Source: Lysobacter sp. BMK333-48F3
GTDB taxonomy: Bacteria > Pseudomonadota > Gammaproteobacteria > Xanthomonadales > Xanthomonadaceae
Direction of reading: 5' to 3'
Assembly (NCBI RefSeq): GCF_019733395.1
Contig: NZ_JAIHOO010000001.1
Location: forward strand, 682,001 to 746,000
Length of the DNA: 64,000 nucleotides
The position numbers and the translations under genes were made by a program. The notes under the pieces were generated by a model. The model made no database searches. It was given only the letters and a program-made list of their open reading frames with translations, and was not told where the DNA came from. This document shows positions 1-7,108 of the stretch, piece after piece (position 1 is the first letter of the stretch; every line of letters begins with the position of its first letter).

Positions 1-160
1 GATCGCGCGATCCGATATCGCTGCCGCATGGCGCTCGAGTCGCCCTGCATCGCTACGCCCCTAACCGGCACCGAACGCTGCGCACGCAGCGTCGCAGCGG
101 CGATGGTTGAACTTTCCGCCGGCCGCCACGCTCAAAACCGAATCGCAACAGGAAGCTACG

Positions 161-1345
161 ATGGGAAAGAACGACAAGAACAATGTGATCGAACAGGTCG
201 AGCGGGAATTCGTGACGCCGGAACACCGCGCCGCGATCGAAGAAGCCTCGCGCAAGGGAAATTTCGCCGTCAGCTTCAGGGCGGCGGGCGCGGCGACTCT
301 GGCCGCGCTGGAGCAAGGGGCTGCGGCGAAAGGACACGACATCCTCGAGAAGACCATCAAGTCGTCCTCGATCGCCAAGGCTTATCCGGAGAACTCGGCG
401 GACATGCTGCAGAAAGTCCGCGATGCCGGCATCGAGGGCTATGTCGGCCACTGGGATAAGACCAGCGGGGAACTCAAGGGCATCTACCTCAGCAGCGGCC
501 ATGGGCTGGGCGAACAGGTGCAGGGCAAGATCTACCCGCTCGACATGAACCGACTGGACGAGTCGCTGTCCGCGCTCAAGGCGCAGCCGGACTGGAAGGC
601 GTTGCCGTTCACCGGCGACTACGACATGCACGACATGCTGACCTTCCGCGGCGCGGGCCGGCCGCATACGCCGCTGGTCGGGTCCAAGGAAGAAAAGCAG
701 ATCATCGACAAGATCAACGAGGAAGTGGCCAAGGTCGATGGCAGGCGCCCGTTCGGCGATACCGAGCACAACGTGATCCGCCACGGCCCGCAGGTCAATT
801 TCCCCAGCTACATGATCGACCACGAAGCCTCGGTGGTGAAGAAGGACGGCGGATTCGTCGGCGCCGTCGCCAAGCCGGGCGAATTTCCGGTCGCGTTCGT
901 CAACCGCGGCAACTGGGCGGTGCTCAACAACGCCCAGGAATTGTCCGAGTACTACACCAAATCCGGCGCGGTGCTGAAGGAAACCTGGAAGCCGGACGGG
1001 GTCAGGTCGTTCGCCGATGCGGACAAGCCGGGCATGGTGAAGTTCGGATGGAGCAGCGACCTGCCGTCCAAACCGCCGGTCCCCAAGGCTTCGAACCCGG
1101 CCGACGACCTCTCGCAGAGTCTGGATCGCATGCTGTCCGCCGCGCACAGCGGCGATCGCGAAGCGCTGCGCCAGGCGACCCAGCAAGCCGCCGCGGCGAC
1201 CCCGGGCCGCGAGCTGCGCAACGAGGCGGTGGCGACGGTCGACCGGCAGGAGCAGCAGGCGCGCACCCAGCAAGCGCCCGAGCAAGCCGCGCCGCAGCAA
1301 CCCGCCGACCACGCCGCGCCCACGCGTACCGGGCCGCGCATGTGA
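161..1345 (+). CDS. edema factor/ExoY-like nucleotidyl cyclase toxin-domain protein
   Basis: 394 residues from the ATG at 161, preceded by an AGGAAG ribosome site. The core resembles the catalytic domain of anthrax edema factor and ExoY. It has an 'AAKGHDILEK' Lys/His segment near residues 55-64, a metal-binding D-x-D (D153, D155, 'GDYDMHDM'), a helix 'IIDKINEEVA' (181-190), and 'HNVIRHGPQVNFP' (203-215), which aligns with the edema-factor 'VVNHGTEQDN' stretch. Family members make cyclic nucleotides from ATP or GTP inside target cells. No signal peptide is visible. After a proline linker (301-310), residues 340-382 are very rich in Gln and Ala, recalling the tails of Xanthomonadales type IV secretion effectors, but I do not see a full XVIPCD. 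Activity and target are inferred; the fold assignment comes from motifs only. Confidence 0.72.
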   Translation: MGKNDKNNVIEQVEREFVTPEHRAAIEEASRKGNFAVSFRAAGAATLAALEQGAAAKGHDILEKTIKSSSIAKAYPENSADMLQKVRDAGIEGYVGHWDKTSGELKGIYLSSGHGLGEQVQGKIYPLDMNRLDESLSALKAQPDWKALPFTGDYDMHDMLTFRGAGRPHTPLVGSKEEKQIIDKINEEVAKVDGRRPFGDTEHNVIRHGPQVNFPSYMIDHEASVVKKDGGFVGAVAKPGEFPVAFVNRGNWAVLNNAQELSEYYTKSGAVLKETWKPDGVRSFADADKPGMVKFGWSSDLPSKPPVPKASNPADDLSQSLDRMLSAAHSGDREALRQATQQAAAATPGRELRNEAVATVDRQEQQARTQQAPEQAAPQQPADHAAPTRTGPRM

Positions 1346-1440
1346 GTTGACCCCGACCCGGGCGCCAACGCTGCGCCGCTCCGATCGGGCGGCCAGCGTT
1401 GCGATCGCGTCGCACCGGTTATCCGCTCAAGCGCAAGGCC

Positions 1441-1890
1441 ATGCCGAATCCGATCTCGCCCCGCCTCGCCGCGATCGTCGCCGCCCTGCCCTTGCGACCC
1501 GGCCTGCGGGTGCTCGAAATCGGCTGCGGGCCGGGCGTGGCGGCGCGCGCGGTGCTGGAGCGGATCGGCGACGACGGGCGGGTGCTGGCGATCGACCGTT
1601 CGGCCAAGGCGATCGCCCAGGCGCTGGCCGGATCGGGCGAACGGCTCGCCGGCGGGCGGCTGGAGTTTCGCCGGGTCGCGGTGGAGGACCTGGTCTTGGA
1701 GGACGGCGAGGCGCGCTACGACCTGGCGTTCGCGGTGCGCGTCGGCGCGCTCGACGGGCGCCATCCGCAGGCCTGGGAGGCGGCGTTGGCGCGGATCCGC
1801 GCCGCCCTGACGCCGCGGGGCCGGTTGTTCGTCGACGGCGGAAATCCCTTGCGCGAAATCCGTTTGCCGCGACGGCGCCCTTCGGCTTAG
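1441..1890 (+). CDS. small class I SAM-dependent methyltransferase
   Basis: 149 residues from the ATG at 1441. The SAM-binding motif I 'VLEIGCGPG' lies near residues 23-31, and an acidic residue follows the second strand ('VLAIDRS'), as in Rossmann-type methyltransferases. The protein is short and stops soon after the fifth strand ('LTPRGRLFVDGG'). It is therefore either a minimal methyltransferase or a C-terminally truncated one. An upstream start at 1399 is possible but has no better ribosome site. It follows the cyclase-like gene by 95 bp on the same strand; no functional link is evident. The substrate cannot be inferred. Confidence 0.75.
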   Translation: MPNPISPRLAAIVAALPLRPGLRVLEIGCGPGVAARAVLERIGDDGRVLAIDRSAKAIAQALAGSGERLAGGRLEFRRVAVEDLVLEDGEARYDLAFAVRVGALDGRHPQAWEAALARIRAALTPRGRLFVDGGNPLREIRLPRRRPSA

Positions 1891-1981
1891 GCGAGCGCGC
1901 CGGTCGCGCTTGCGCTGGTCCGTCAAGGCCCGTTCCGGCTGACGCGAACGGACTAGGCTCGCGGCACTGCGGCCCAGCCGA

Positions 1982-2215
1982 TCAACGCCGTCCCGATTCG
2001 AGCCGCTCCTGTTCCTGCCGGCAGTTCGGCGACACATGGTGGATGTAGGTCGCCCGCTCCTGCTCGCCGCCGCCGCGCGCGTGCTCGGAGGCTTGTTGGT
2101 ACTGCTGTGCGCACAAGGGCGACAACTCGGCCACGCCGAGGCCGTCGCCGCTGGCGCAAGCGGACGACAGCATCGCGGCGGACAGCGCCGCTGCGCCGAA
2201 AAGGACTCGATTCAT
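1982..2215 (-). CDS. small putative lipoprotein
   Basis: 77 residues with a type II signal peptide: 'MNRVLFGAAALSAAMLSSAC' ends in a lipobox cysteine at residue 20. The mature part is short, charged and Gln/Glu-rich, with two further cysteines. No family recognised. It lies between the methyltransferase and the type-44 toxin gene, on the opposite strand. A role as an immunity lipoprotein for a neighbouring toxin is possible but unsupported by any specific feature. Confidence 0.65.
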   Translation of the reverse strand: MNRVLFGAAALSAAMLSSACASGDGLGVAELSPLCAQQYQQASEHARGGGEQERATYIHHVSPNCRQEQERLESGRR

Positions 2216-2670
2216 GCTCGTCTGGCTCGCGTCGATCGGGATGGCCGTCGATCTTAGGCCACCCGCATCGCTCAGGCGGGCGCGCTCCGCGAACGGAGGT
2301 CAGCGGTGATTCACTCCGCCATCCGCGGCAAAAAACACACTATCTGCGATCGATCTTGCGTGCCGCCGATTGCCGCTCGCCACATCGACCGATCGCGCCG
2401 CATGGCGCACCTGCGGCTCGGCCGCCCGCAGGCGCGGCAGCGAACCGCACCCCGCATCGGAATGCGGCGACACGGACGCGTCGATACCGGCGGCCGGTCA
2501 ACGGCCAGGTGTAAGTTGCGATATCCATCACGGATTCGATTTTTTCCGGCCGCGCCTAGGGTCGTCCCTGAATGCGTCTGCGCCGTCGCCGTCCTAGCCT
2601 GCCCTGCATCGCGGTAACGCACCGCGCCGGCGCGCCGCAGGCGCGGCCGCCATCTCGCCAGGAGCCTCCC
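2216..2670. other. intergenic, divergent promoters expected
   Basis: 455 bp between the divergent small lipoprotein and the type-44 toxin gene. The stretch around 2320-2350 is locally AT-richer ('aaaaaacacactatctgcg') and could hold promoters for either side. No convincing ORF or RNA structure is visible. Confidence 0.4.
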
Positions 2671-3879
2671 ATGAGCAGCGTCGACTCCGCCGTATCCACC
2701 GCCAAAGACCGGCTCAGCCAGGGCGTGTTCGACTGGGACGTCAGCAAGGGCGATCTCGACGCGATCAGCGCCGAGGTCGACAAGCTCTCGCCGCAGGAGC
2801 GCAACGAGTTCATCAGCAAGCTCAGCGACGACGACATCAAGAACTGGACCCAGGAAGTCGACGGCATGATGGGCTCGCTGAGCAAAGGCGAGCGCAGCGA
2901 CCTGTTCAACAAGCTCGCCGAAGGCATGGACGCGACCCAGACCGCGCGCTTCGTGCGTGCCTTCGACGGCGACAACGGCGGCCGCGAAGCGCTGGCCGAC
3001 GCGATCGCCAGCCACGGCAGCAGCGACGCCAAGACCGGCTTCGTCGATGCGGTCAAGGGCGACATCGGCGACGAGTACAGCGCCACCCAGGGCACCTGGG
3101 GCAACGCCGAGACGGTCGCGGTCGGCAAGGTCCTGGCCAGCCTGGGCAACGACCCAGCCGCGTTCCAGGAGGCGGTCGGCTCGCTGAGCAAGGAGCAACT
3201 GCAGGATGTGATGAGCGTGGCCATGGGCCGCCGCCACATCGTCGACTTCAGCGGCCGCACCGCCGGCACCAACCAGTACGATCCCAGCGCGCTGACCGGC
3301 ATCCTCAACGCCGCTCAGGGCGCCGACCTGCCGACCCGCACCGCGGTGTTCGAAGCGGCGATGCCGCAGCTCAAGACCATGCAGAACGACGATGTCGGCC
3401 TGCTCGGCGCCAGCGCCAGCATCGACGGCGTGGCCCAGGCGATGGGCAAGGTGCTGAGCATGGAAGAGGCCGCCAAGGCCGGCCTGATCAACGTGCCCGA
3501 AGCGCCCCCGGGGGTGTCGATGGACGCCAACATCGCCGACACCCACAAGCACGAGTTCCCGAACCCGGGCGACATGCAATGGTTCAAGCAACAGGTGCAG
3601 GGCGGCGGCCCGTGGGACTTCAAGACCCAGGGCGCGCAGTACGAAAACTACGGCAACTTCCATTTCGGCGTGATCGCCGCGGCGATGGACATTCCCGAGC
3701 AGATCGGCCTGCGCGGCGCCGGCTACGTGCAGATCGAGTCCAACACCACCCAGGACGGCTGGGGCAAGCCCTACGACCTGGGCGACAGCAGCTACGGCGA
3801 CGACCCGCGCGACCAGGCGCAGATCAAGGCCGGCTACGAGTACTACAACTCGGGCATGTGGCGGGTGTGGTCGGACTGA
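2671..3879 (+). CDS. polymorphic toxin, type 44 (Ntox44) C-terminal domain
   Basis: 402 residues from the ATG at 2671, with an AGGAG site 7-11 bases upstream. Residues 1-270 are predicted helical and contain repeated segments of the type 'LSPQERNEFISKLSDDD'. They look like a carrier or trafficking region. The C-terminal ~120 residues carry hallmarks of the type-44 polymorphic toxin domain: 'HEFPNPGDMQWFKQQV', 'GGPWDFK', 'YENYGNFHFG' and 'YGDDPRDQAQI', ending '..WRVWSD'. That family is presumed nucleolytic or otherwise toxic in interbacterial competition; the biochemical activity is not established. There is no Sec signal, so export would need a specialised secretion system. A strong terminator follows at 3907. 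A candidate immunity gene is the lipoprotein at 4016. Confidence 0.75.
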   Translation: MSSVDSAVSTAKDRLSQGVFDWDVSKGDLDAISAEVDKLSPQERNEFISKLSDDDIKNWTQEVDGMMGSLSKGERSDLFNKLAEGMDATQTARFVRAFDGDNGGREALADAIASHGSSDAKTGFVDAVKGDIGDEYSATQGTWGNAETVAVGKVLASLGNDPAAFQEAVGSLSKEQLQDVMSVAMGRRHIVDFSGRTAGTNQYDPSALTGILNAAQGADLPTRTAVFEAAMPQLKTMQNDDVGLLGASASIDGVAQAMGKVLSMEEAAKAGLINVPEAPPGVSMDANIADTHKHEFPNPGDMQWFKQQVQGGGPWDFKTQGAQYENYGNFHFGVIAAAMDIPEQIGLRGAGYVQIESNTTQDGWGKPYDLGDSSYGDDPRDQAQIKAGYEYYNSGMWRVWSD

Positions 3880-3906
3880 GCCAGGTCCGCCAGCATCGCT
3901 GCGAAG

Positions 3907-3935
3907 ACGCCGGCCTGGGGCCGGCGTTTTCGTTT
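3907..3935 (+). terminator. rho-independent terminator after the type-44 toxin gene
   Basis: A 9-bp GC-rich perfect stem (3907-3915 pairing with 3919-3927, loop TGG) is followed by TTTTCGTTTT. It starts 28 bp after the toxin stop codon. Confidence 0.85.
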
Positions 3936-4015
3936 TGGGCTCCACCGCAGCGCGCTTGCTCTATGCTTGCGCCAGCGACGCCGTCCGGCGTCGCCCGGAT
4001 TCGAGGCCGATCATC

Positions 4016-4462
4016 ATGACGACCCGCCGCCGCTGGGCCGCCGCCGCAGCGCTGTGTTTCGCCCTGCTCGCCGGCTGCGCGCGCGACCCGGCCGCGGACG
4101 ACGTCGAAGTCGCCCGCGTCGCCTCGCCCGATGAGCGCGCCGACGCGGTGCTGACCGAAGCCAACGCCGGCGCCACCGCCAGCTTCGTGTACCGGATCCG
4201 ACTGGTCGCGCATGGCGCCGACTGGCGCGCCGCGCCGGCCCTGGCCGAACTGCACGGCGCCACCCGCAACGTCAGCGCCTACGGCGTCGACCTGCGCTGG
4301 CAGGACGCGGACACGCTGCACGCCGACTACCTGAAAGCGCGCCTGGTCATCGCCCATAGGGCCACGGCCGAGGTCGCCGGCCACCGCGTCGCGCTGCAAC
4401 TGCGCAGCGGCATCGCCAACCCGGCCGCGCCGGCCGGCGGCATGGCGCCGCGCGAGCCCTGA
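4016..4462 (+). CDS. putative lipoprotein of unknown function
   Basis: 148 residues from the ATG at 4016. A basic start 'MTTRRRW', a hydrophobic stretch and the lipobox 'LLAGC' (Cys20) indicate a lipid-anchored envelope protein. The mature domain has an alternating beta-type pattern ('ATASFVYRIRLVAHGADW', 'LRWQDADTLHADY', 'KARLVIAH') suggesting a small beta-rich fold; no named family recognised. It lies 136 bp downstream of the type-44 toxin gene on the same strand, across a terminator. Immunity is only a positional suggestion. The convergent neighbour is rtcA. Confidence 0.75.
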   Translation: MTTRRRWAAAAALCFALLAGCARDPAADDVEVARVASPDERADAVLTEANAGATASFVYRIRLVAHGADWRAAPALAELHGATRNVSAYGVDLRWQDADTLHADYLKARLVIAHRATAEVAGHRVALQLRSGIANPAAPAGGMAPREP

Positions 4463-4531
4463 GTCCTTGCAGGGCCCGCGCGATCGGCGCGACGGCAGGC
4501 ACCGCCGCCGCGCCGCCGCGCCGCCGTGCGG

Positions 4532-5566
4532 TCAGGATTGCACCGTCACCCGCCACAGACGCTCGGCCTGCTGGGTCCAATCGATCTCCACCGGCAGGAA
4601 TTTCTCGATCAGGCGCGCGTTGCTGATCAGGTGTTCGCTGATCGCCGCGGTGGTGAACTCGCCGGCGCCGGCCAGCGCCATCGGCAGCAGCAACTGGTCC
4701 GACAAGTGCTCGCCAACCGCGGCCGGCGAAGCCAGATAAGCCGAGACCTGCCGCGCCAGACCGGTCGCGACCTGCTCGGCGCTGACCCCGCGCTCGCCGA
4801 AGGCGGTGAACAGCTCGGTGTGCTGGCCCTCGCCAGCGACCTGCAGGCTCAACACGTTGGCCGGGCTGTGCGCCTGGGCGACCCGGCGCAGTTGCAGCTG
4901 CGCCTCGTCCAGGCCCAGGCGCTCGCCGAGCACGCGCAACTCGCGCTGGCCGATCTCGTCGTGCAGCGCCGACAGCAGCACCGCCGCCTGCAGGCTCGGC
5001 GCCGGATCGCGCTGGACGAAGGCCTGCGCCTGCAGGGCCGCGCAGGGGCGCACCAGCGCCTGCACGCAACCGCCGCCGGCCGGGTAGAAACCGTAGCCGC
5101 GCAGGGCGAAGTCGACCTCGACGCCGATCCGGCGCAGCGCCGGCAGATAGCTGGTGGCGATGAAGTCCGCGCTCGGCGCCAACGGGTTGTGGGTGCCGCC
5201 CTCGATGCTCAGCTCCGACGGCTCCGCGCAGCGCCACAGCGCCGGCAGCACGGTCTGCAGCACCAGCGTCGCCGAACCGGCGGTACCGATCGAGAAGCGG
5301 TAGCGGCCGGCGCGCACTTCGCCGGGAATGAAGCGCAGCTCGGTGGCGCCGAGCTGGGCGCCGTCGACGTGGGCGCGGCCGATCTGCGCCGCCGCCCCGA
5401 CCGCGGTCAGATGCTGGCGCATCAGGCCCGGGCGCGAACGCTTGGCGCGGATATGCTGCATTTCGAAGGCCGTGCCGGTGCACAGGCTCAGGCTCAGAGC
5501 GGTGCGCAGCAATTGCCCGCCGCCCTCTATGCCGCTGATTTGTATCGTTTCCATCTTGCGGTCCAT
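4532..5566 (-). CDS. rtcA: RNA 3'-terminal phosphate cyclase
   Basis: 344 residues. RtcA converts RNA 3'-phosphates to 2',3'-cyclic phosphates using ATP, through a covalent AMP-histidine. The N-terminal 'GIEGGGQLLRTALSLS' and the 'GTAGSATLVLQTVLPAL' and 'GGTHNPLAPSADFI' segments are typical. Near the C-terminus, 'SDQLLLPMALAGAGEFTT' precedes 'EHLISNARL'; His312 there aligns in context with the catalytic His of E. coli RtcA (alignment from memory). Two starts are possible, 5566 and the Met at 5554, which gives 340 residues. It is the distal gene of rtcBA, 77 bp after rtcB, with a strong hairpin between them, so it should be expressed from the sigma-54 promoter in front of rtcB. Confidence 0.95.
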   Translation of the reverse strand: MDRKMETIQISGIEGGGQLLRTALSLSLCTGTAFEMQHIRAKRSRPGLMRQHLTAVGAAAQIGRAHVDGAQLGATELRFIPGEVRAGRYRFSIGTAGSATLVLQTVLPALWRCAEPSELSIEGGTHNPLAPSADFIATSYLPALRRIGVEVDFALRGYGFYPAGGGCVQALVRPCAALQAQAFVQRDPAPSLQAAVLLSALHDEIGQRELRVLGERLGLDEAQLQLRRVAQAHSPANVLSLQVAGEGQHTELFTAFGERGVSAEQVATGLARQVSAYLASPAAVGEHLSDQLLLPMALAGAGEFTTAAISEHLISNARLIEKFLPVEIDWTQQAERLWRVTVQS

Positions 5567-5573
5567 GACATCC

Positions 5574-5593
5574 GGGCGGCCCTCCGGCCGCCC
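5574..5593 (-). promoter_or_regulatory. hairpin in the rtcB-rtcA intercistronic space
   Basis: An 8-bp perfect GC stem (5574-5581 with 5586-5593) with a 4-base loop sits just upstream of the rtcA start. No T-run follows, so it is not a classical terminator. It could damp RtcA translation or mark a processing point. Confidence 0.5.
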
Positions 5594-5643
5594 TTGCTCC
5601 TAGTGTCTTGTCGTTGTTGCGGTGCGCTTCGCCCGTCGCCGGT

Positions 5644-6876
5644 TCAACCCTTCACGCACACCACCTGACGCAGGGTATGCACGATCTCGACTAGGTCGCT
5701 CTGCGCGGCCATGACCGCGTCGATCGACTTGTACGCGGCCGGCGATTCGTCCACCACCTCGGCGTCCTTGCGGCATTCCACGTGCGCGGTGGCCTGGGCG
5801 TGCTCTTCCAGGCTGATCCGCTTCTTGGCCTCGGTGCGGCTCATCACCCGGCCCGCGCCGTGGCTGCAGCTGTGGAAGCTGTCCGGGTTGCCGAGCCCGC
5901 GCACGATGAAGCTCTTCGCGCCCATGCTGCCGGGAATGATGCCCAGCTCGCCCTTGCGCGCGCTCACCGCGCCCTTGCGGGTCACCAGCACGTCCTTGCC
6001 GAAGTGATGCTCGCGATTGACGTAGTTGTGGTGGCAGTTCACCGCCTCGGCCTGGGCCTGGAACGGCTTGTCGATCACCCGGCGCGCCGCCTCGACCACG
6101 TGCCGCATCATGATCTCGCGGTTGCTGCGCGCGAACTGCTGCGCCCAGTCGACCGCGAACACGTAGTCGGCGTAGTGGTCGCTGCCTTCCGGCAGATAGG
6201 CCAGGTCCTGGTCCGGCAGGTTGATCATCCAGCGGCGCATGTCCTGCTTGGCCAGCTCGATGAAATGGCTGCCGATCGCGTTGCCGACCCCGCGCGAACC
6301 GGAGTGCAGCATGAACCAGACCCGGTTCTCCTCGTCCAGGCAGACCTCGACGAAGTGATTGCCGGTCCCGAGCGTACCCAGGTGGTTCAAGTGGTTGCTG
6401 CGCTCGAGCTTGGGGTGCTTGGCGACGATGCGCTCGAAGCCCTCGTGCAGGGACGACCAGCGGTCGAGCGAGGCCTGCGGCGGGTTCGCCCAGGCGCCCT
6501 TGTCGCGCAGGCCGCGGCCGACGGTGCGGCCATGCGGCACCGCCTTCTCGATCGCCGCGCGCAGCGGGCCCAACTGGTCCGGCAGGTCGTCGGCGGTCAG
6601 GGTGGTGCGCACCGCGATCATGCCGCAGCCGATGTCGACCCCGACCGCCGCCGGCACGATCGCGCCCACGGTCGGCACCACCGAGCCCACGGTCGCGCCC
6701 TTGCCCAGGTGCACGTCGGGCATCACCGCGACCCAGCGGTGGATGAAGGGCAGCTTGGCGATGTTCTGCAATTGGCGACGGGCTTCGTCTTCCAGCGGCA
6801 CGCCGCGGGTCCAGTGCTTGATCGGCACCGCGCCTTGCTCGTGGATGACGTCGTATTGGCTGCTCTGGGTGTTCAT
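5644..6876 (-). CDS. rtcB: RNA ligase RtcB, GTP-dependent 3'-phosphate/5'-OH
   Basis: 410 residues from the ATG at 6876, close to the ~408 of E. coli RtcB. RtcB joins RNA ends bearing 2',3'-cyclic phosphate or 3'-phosphate to 5'-OH ends, using Mn2+ and GTP. Visible catalytic elements are 'MPDVHLGKG' (D54, H56), 'VGVDIGCGM' (D81, C84), 'GTGNHF' (170-175), 'HSGSRGVG' (191-198), 'CHHNY' (281-285) and 'SCSHGAGR' with the guanylylated His at 339. Upstream extension of the reading frame (to 7020) would run through the sigma-54 promoter, so the internal Met is the start; a GAAGAGAG ribosome site precedes it. First gene of rtcBA. Confidence 0.97.
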   Translation of the reverse strand: MNTQSSQYDVIHEQGAVPIKHWTRGVPLEDEARRQLQNIAKLPFIHRWVAVMPDVHLGKGATVGSVVPTVGAIVPAAVGVDIGCGMIAVRTTLTADDLPDQLGPLRAAIEKAVPHGRTVGRGLRDKGAWANPPQASLDRWSSLHEGFERIVAKHPKLERSNHLNHLGTLGTGNHFVEVCLDEENRVWFMLHSGSRGVGNAIGSHFIELAKQDMRRWMINLPDQDLAYLPEGSDHYADYVFAVDWAQQFARSNREIMMRHVVEAARRVIDKPFQAQAEAVNCHHNYVNREHHFGKDVLVTRKGAVSARKGELGIIPGSMGAKSFIVRGLGNPDSFHSCSHGAGRVMSRTEAKKRISLEEHAQATAHVECRKDAEVVDESPAAYKSIDAVMAAQSDLVEIVHTLRQVVCVKG

Positions 6877-6965
6877 GGGGTTCGCTCTCTTCGTTGCGGG
6901 CGTCCGGCCCAGGCTCTTGCGAGCCCTGATGGGGATGCTGCCTGTCCGTACTTGCCCTGTACTAG

Positions 6966-6982
6966 AGCAATCGCCGTGCCAA
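6966..6982 (-). promoter_or_regulatory. sigma-54 promoter of rtcBA
   Basis: On the minus strand the sequence TGGCACGGCGATTGCT matches the RpoN consensus TGGCAC-N5-TTGC at both the -24 and -12 elements. It lies about 90 bp upstream of the rtcB start and faces it. The divergent gene encodes RtcR, a sigma-54 activator, so this is the expected target promoter. I could not define the upstream RtcR sites within 6983-7108. Confidence 0.9.
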
Positions 6983-7108
6983 CCTCTCAACACAAAAAAT
7001 AAGCTATTGATTAACAACATATTTCATGCAGCACCTGCCGATCGACTGGCATTCTATCCGGCCGCACTTCTATACTTTCAGATACGAACTTATATTTCTG
7101 GATAACCC

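Noticed and set aside
161..1345. Assigning the cyclase-like protein firmly as a type IV secretion effector
   Set aside because: The tail is Gln-rich, but the conserved core of the XVIPCD is not evident, and no secretion genes are in the window.
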